DNA of 25,676 nt, from positions 31,036 through 56,711 of the forward strand of contig DKAS01000173.1 in assembly GCA_002448875.1 (NCBI GenBank). The letters are read 5' to 3'. Position numbers and translations under genes: made by a program. The stretch comes from Proteobacteria bacterium UBA6920. Its GTDB lineage: Bacteria > Pseudomonadota > Gammaproteobacteria > SG8-11. Shown in pieces: positions 23,798 through 25,676 of this stretch. The notes under the pieces are model-generated. The model made no database searches and was not told where the DNA came from. It worked only from the letters and a program-made list of their open reading frames with translations. Position 1 is the first letter of the stretch, and every line of letters begins with the position of its first letter.

Positions 23798-24532
23798 ATG
23801 CGTGTACCCAGAATCTATGTCGATGCGGCGCTGACCGTCGGCTCCCGGGTGACGCTCGATGAGCGCGCCACCGCCCATCTGAGCAAGGTGCTGCGTCTGC
23901 GCCCTCCCGCGCCCCTGCTGCTGTTCAACGGTCGCGGTGGTGAATACCCGGCGGTGCTGGAAGCGGCAGGCAAACAGACCCTGGTCGCCCGGGTGGAGCA
24001 GCATGTGGCGGTGGAGCGGGAGTCCGGTTTGCAGCTCACCCTGGCGCAATGTGTGGCCAAAGGGGAGAAGATGGACTATACGATTCAAAAAGCCGTGGAG
24101 CTGGGGGTGCAAAGCATCATCCCGGTGGAATCGGCGCGCACCGTGGTGCAGCTGAGCGGCGAGCGCCTGCAGCGGCGCAGTGAACACTGGCAGTCCATCA
24201 TCGTCCACGCCTGCGAGCAATGCGGTCGCAATCGCCTGCCGACACTGGCGCCGTTGCAGGCATTCAATGATTTGCTCGCCATGCCGGAGCGCGGGCCGGT
24301 GTTGATCCTCTCCCATCGTGCGTCGCAGGGTTTGCGCCAGTTGCCCGTACCGGCAGGCGCGGTAACCTTGCTGGTCGGGCCGGAAGGCGGCTGGAGCGAG
24401 GCGGAACTGGACATCGCCGCCGACTACGATTGCCGTCCGCTGGCGCTGGGGCCGCGCATCATGCGGACCGAAACGGCGGCGGTGGCGGCGATCAGCGCCA
24501 TGCAGGCCTTGTGGGGCGACCTGGGGGCCTGA
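23798..24532 (+). CDS. rsmE: 16S rRNA (uracil-1498-N3)-methyltransferase RsmE
   Basis: RsmE uses S-adenosylmethionine to methylate N3 of U1498 in 16S rRNA of the 30S subunit. The 244-residue protein starts at ATG 23798 after AAGGGGGGG; seven extra codons from a TTG are open upstream but not family-like. The N-terminal PUA-like part begins MRVPRIYVD and includes HLSKVLRLR and LLLFNGRGGEY. The SPOUT methyltransferase part carries KGEKMDYTIQKAVELGVQSIIPVESART, LLVGPEGGWSEAEL with GPEGG at 194-198, and the knot segment LGPRIMRTETAAVAAIS. It diverges from pyrC over 127 bases and is followed by the DUF3047 gene 90 bases on. Assignment is firm. Confidence 0.97.
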   Translation: MRVPRIYVDAALTVGSRVTLDERATAHLSKVLRLRPPAPLLLFNGRGGEYPAVLEAAGKQTLVARVEQHVAVERESGLQLTLAQCVAKGEKMDYTIQKAVELGVQSIIPVESARTVVQLSGERLQRRSEHWQSIIVHACEQCGRNRLPTLAPLQAFNDLLAMPERGPVLILSHRASQGLRQLPVPAGAVTLLVGPEGGWSEAELDIAADYDCRPLALGPRIMRTETAAVAAISAMQALWGDLGA

Positions 24533-24581
24533 CAGGCGGCGCCGCGCCGTTGCGGCGGATACTGCAACAAATCGCCGCCTG
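24533..24581. repeat. Inverted repeat between rsmE and the DUF3047 gene
   Basis: CAGGCGGCG (24533-24541) is perfectly complementary to CGCCGCCTG (24573-24581), with a nested GCCGC/GCGGC stem inside. There is no T-tract, so it could be an extended 3' hairpin for rsmE or a Rho-independent element that lacks the usual tail. Confidence 0.5.
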
Positions 24582-24622
24582 CCGTGTCCGCGTTTATATT
24601 GCGGCAAGTGACGGAGCGGATC

Positions 24623-25267
24623 ATGCGGAGATTTTTCCTGATATTGTTGTTGCTCGGCACAGGGGCACAGGCCGGCGCGGGCGGTGAGGACGTGGTGGTC
24701 GGCGACTTTAGTCACGGCGAGATCGCCGGCTGGGAGGAAAAGATCTTTGCCGGCCGCACCGATTATGCCATCGAGTCCCTGGACCAGCAGCGGGTGCTGG
24801 CGGCCCGCACCCGGGGAGCGGCTTCGGGATACCTGCGCAAGATCAGGGTCGATTTGCGGCACACGCCGTTTCTCAACTGGTCCTGGCGCGTCGACAGCCT
24901 GTATGCCGGCGACGACGAACGCAGCCGCCAGGGAGACGATTTCAGCGCACGCCTGTACCTGGTGGTCAGCGGCGGCGTGTTGTTCTGGCGTACTCGGGCG
25001 TTGAATTTTGTATGGTCCAGCAATCAAGCGGTGGGTCAGGTGTGGCCTAATCCATTTACTGGCAATGCCATGATGGTGGCCGTTGACAGCGGTGCCGAGG
25101 GGCTTGGTCAGTGGCGTGAGCACTCGGTGGATATCCGTAAGGCTCTGATACAATATTTTGATAAGGATTTTGACGCTATTGATGCGGTGGCGGTGATGAC
25201 CGATGCGGACAACTTCGGTGGCAGAGCACAAGCCTTTTACGGTGATATCTACTTTTCCGATCAATGA
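24623..25267 (+). CDS. DUF3047 family exported protein
   Basis: The 214-residue protein matches the DUF3047 family, which has no known function. The start is ATG 24623, six bases after GGAG; the frame continues 13 codons upstream without family character. Residues 1-17 are a signal peptide (RRFFLILLLLGTGAQA). The mature part is beta-rich: VVVGDFSHGEIAGWEEKIFAGRTDYAIE, then LNWSWRVDSLY, DDFSARLYLVVSGG, ALNFVWSSNQAVGQVWPNPFTGNAMMVAVDSG, and the closing VAVMTDADNFGGRAQAFYGDIYFSD, which together suggest a jelly-roll, carbohydrate-binding-like fold acting in the periplasm. This is inferred from pattern only. It is probably alone; an inverted repeat precedes it, and the region after it is intergenic. 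Confidence 0.88.
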   Translation: MRRFFLILLLLGTGAQAGAGGEDVVVGDFSHGEIAGWEEKIFAGRTDYAIESLDQQRVLAARTRGAASGYLRKIRVDLRHTPFLNWSWRVDSLYAGDDERSRQGDDFSARLYLVVSGGVLFWRTRALNFVWSSNQAVGQVWPNPFTGNAMMVAVDSGAEGLGQWREHSVDIRKALIQYFDKDFDAIDAVAVMTDADNFGGRAQAFYGDIYFSDQ

Positions 25268-25513
25268 GTTGTGGGCCTCGTGTGCATGACGCAAATGCCT
25301 GCGCGCGATGCGCCGGAGAATACCTGCGACGCACCGCGGCAAGTAAAATTGATATCAGGATAAACATAACCAGCGCTCCCATACCCTAAAAAGCTTGCCC
25401 GGTTGCCGGCGGATAGTGTGTAATTCAGGCGACGTTGCATTCCAGTCAGGTTCTTAGAACTGCTCCTCTTAGCTGTTCGTTGTATAACGGATCGTATTAA
25501 TTCAGAAAATCTG
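25268..25513 (+). other. Intergenic region with falling G+C content
   Basis: No convincing gene lies here. On the minus strand a 68-codon frame starting at 25382 begins with one hydrophobic helix and RRR, but it runs antisense into the DUF3047 gene and has only AGGG before its start, so I do not call it. Base composition falls to roughly 42-45% G+C after about 25440, well below the rest of the window. Confidence 0.4.
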
Positions 25514-25676
25514 ATGGGAGTTTGCCGTTACTGCGGTAAACTCAACCGTTCAGGTGTCAGATATTGTCCCAGGTTGGTATCGATGAATTCAGGCGCTAAT
25601 GCCAAGGAAGAGAAAGTAGCAGTTATTCGCGCCATACTTATGGGTGATAAATCCGTGTGGGAGCGTATCGGCTTGG
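25514..25676 (+). CDS. Start of a hypothetical protein with zinc-ribbon-like N-terminus (truncated by window edge)
   Basis: The frame is open from an in-frame stop at 25421 to the window end, and the first ATG is at 25514, giving 54 codons so far. The N-terminus reads GVCRYCGKLNRSGVRYCP, a CxxC followed ten residues later by another cysteine, like one and a half knuckles of a zinc ribbon; the expected fourth cysteine is absent (CPRLV). The rest (NAKEEKVAVIRAILMGDKSVWERIGL) is charged and probably helical. The ribosome binding site is poor. Base composition is AT-richer than in all the other genes here. I recognise no family and cannot exclude a chance frame. Confidence 0.45.
   Translation, partial: MGVCRYCGKLNRSGVRYCPRLVSMNSGANAKEEKVAVIRAILMGDKSVWERIGL
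25518..25543. repeat. Strong hairpin at the beginning of the terminal ORF
   Basis: GAGTTTGCCG (25518-25527) pairs with CGGTAAACTC (25534-25543) with one G-U pair and a six-base loop. It lies one base after the candidate ATG, where a hairpin could hinder translation initiation, or it may be a structural element unrelated to the ORF. Confidence 0.55.

Noticed and set aside
23774..25342. 522-codon open frame on the minus strand
   Set aside because: Runs antisense through both rsmE and the DUF3047 gene, which are clear family members on the plus strand.
25176..25382. 68-codon minus-strand frame starting with one TM helix and RRR, reminiscent of a sorting-signal tail
   Set aside because: No PEP or similar motif before the helix, an in-frame stop two codons upstream, and overlap with the DUF3047 gene on the other strand; only weak start signal.
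1..25676. CRISPR arrays, tRNA or rRNA genes, insertion sequences
   Set aside because: No regularly spaced repeats, no tRNA T-loop signature in a cloverleaf context, and no transposase or integrase reading frame was seen on either strand.

Overview
The window is a GC-rich chromosomal segment from a gammaproteobacterium, probably a respiratory, chemolithotrophic (sulfur-oxidising) lineage. The gammaproteobacterial signals are RNase T, a CGFS monothiol glutaredoxin, class II PyrC, RsmE, an Fe-type SodB very close to the E. coli protein, a YadG/YadH ABC pair and a YgiM-like SH3 protein. The metabolic hint comes from a Tat-exported SorA-like sulfite dehydrogenase with a c-type cytochrome partner and a separate diheme cytochrome c4. 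No tRNA, rRNA, CRISPR array, insertion sequence or integrase gene was seen. Most of the window looks like ordinary core genome.

Layout. 1-938 is the 3' half of ilvD with a good terminator. 1357-3282 is a two-gene sulfite-oxidation unit: a Moco enzyme plus a diheme lipoprotein with a long Gly/Ser linker. A DUF2797 gene (minus) and a 993-residue DUF349 gene (plus) diverge at about 4.2-4.3 kb. 7313-10022 is a tight plus-strand run: a two-TM protein, yadG, yadH and an SMR transporter. An unrecognised exported protein (minus) follows. Next comes a DUF815 AAA+ ATPase whose start overlaps the stop of a 20-codon ORF with a strong ribosome binding site. A YgiM-like protein (minus) and cytochrome c4 (plus) diverge around a structured intergenic region.

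13565-16352 is a minus-strand block: sodB, then argD-argF. Between sodB and argD there is a promoter-like element followed almost at once by a complete intrinsic terminator that abuts the argD start. 16563-19929 is a two-gene plus-strand unit: a HyuB-type hydantoinase/oxoprolinase subunit without its usual HyuA, then an N-acetylglutaminylglutamine-type amidotransferase (AsnO-like) without its usual Ngg partner. Then follow grxD and rnt (convergent), a TraB/GumN-family protein with a small lipoprotein, pyrC (minus), rsmE and a DUF3047 protein.

The last roughly 270 bases fall to about 46% G+C. They open a truncated ORF with a zinc-ribbon-like N-terminus and a strong hairpin at its start, possibly the edge of an accessory region.

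Points most worth checking are the orphan HyuB-AsnO pairing, the argD leader terminator, the leader ORF coupled to the DUF815 ATPase, and the diheme lipoprotein partner of the sulfite dehydrogenase. No complete, clearly new multi-gene system is visible.
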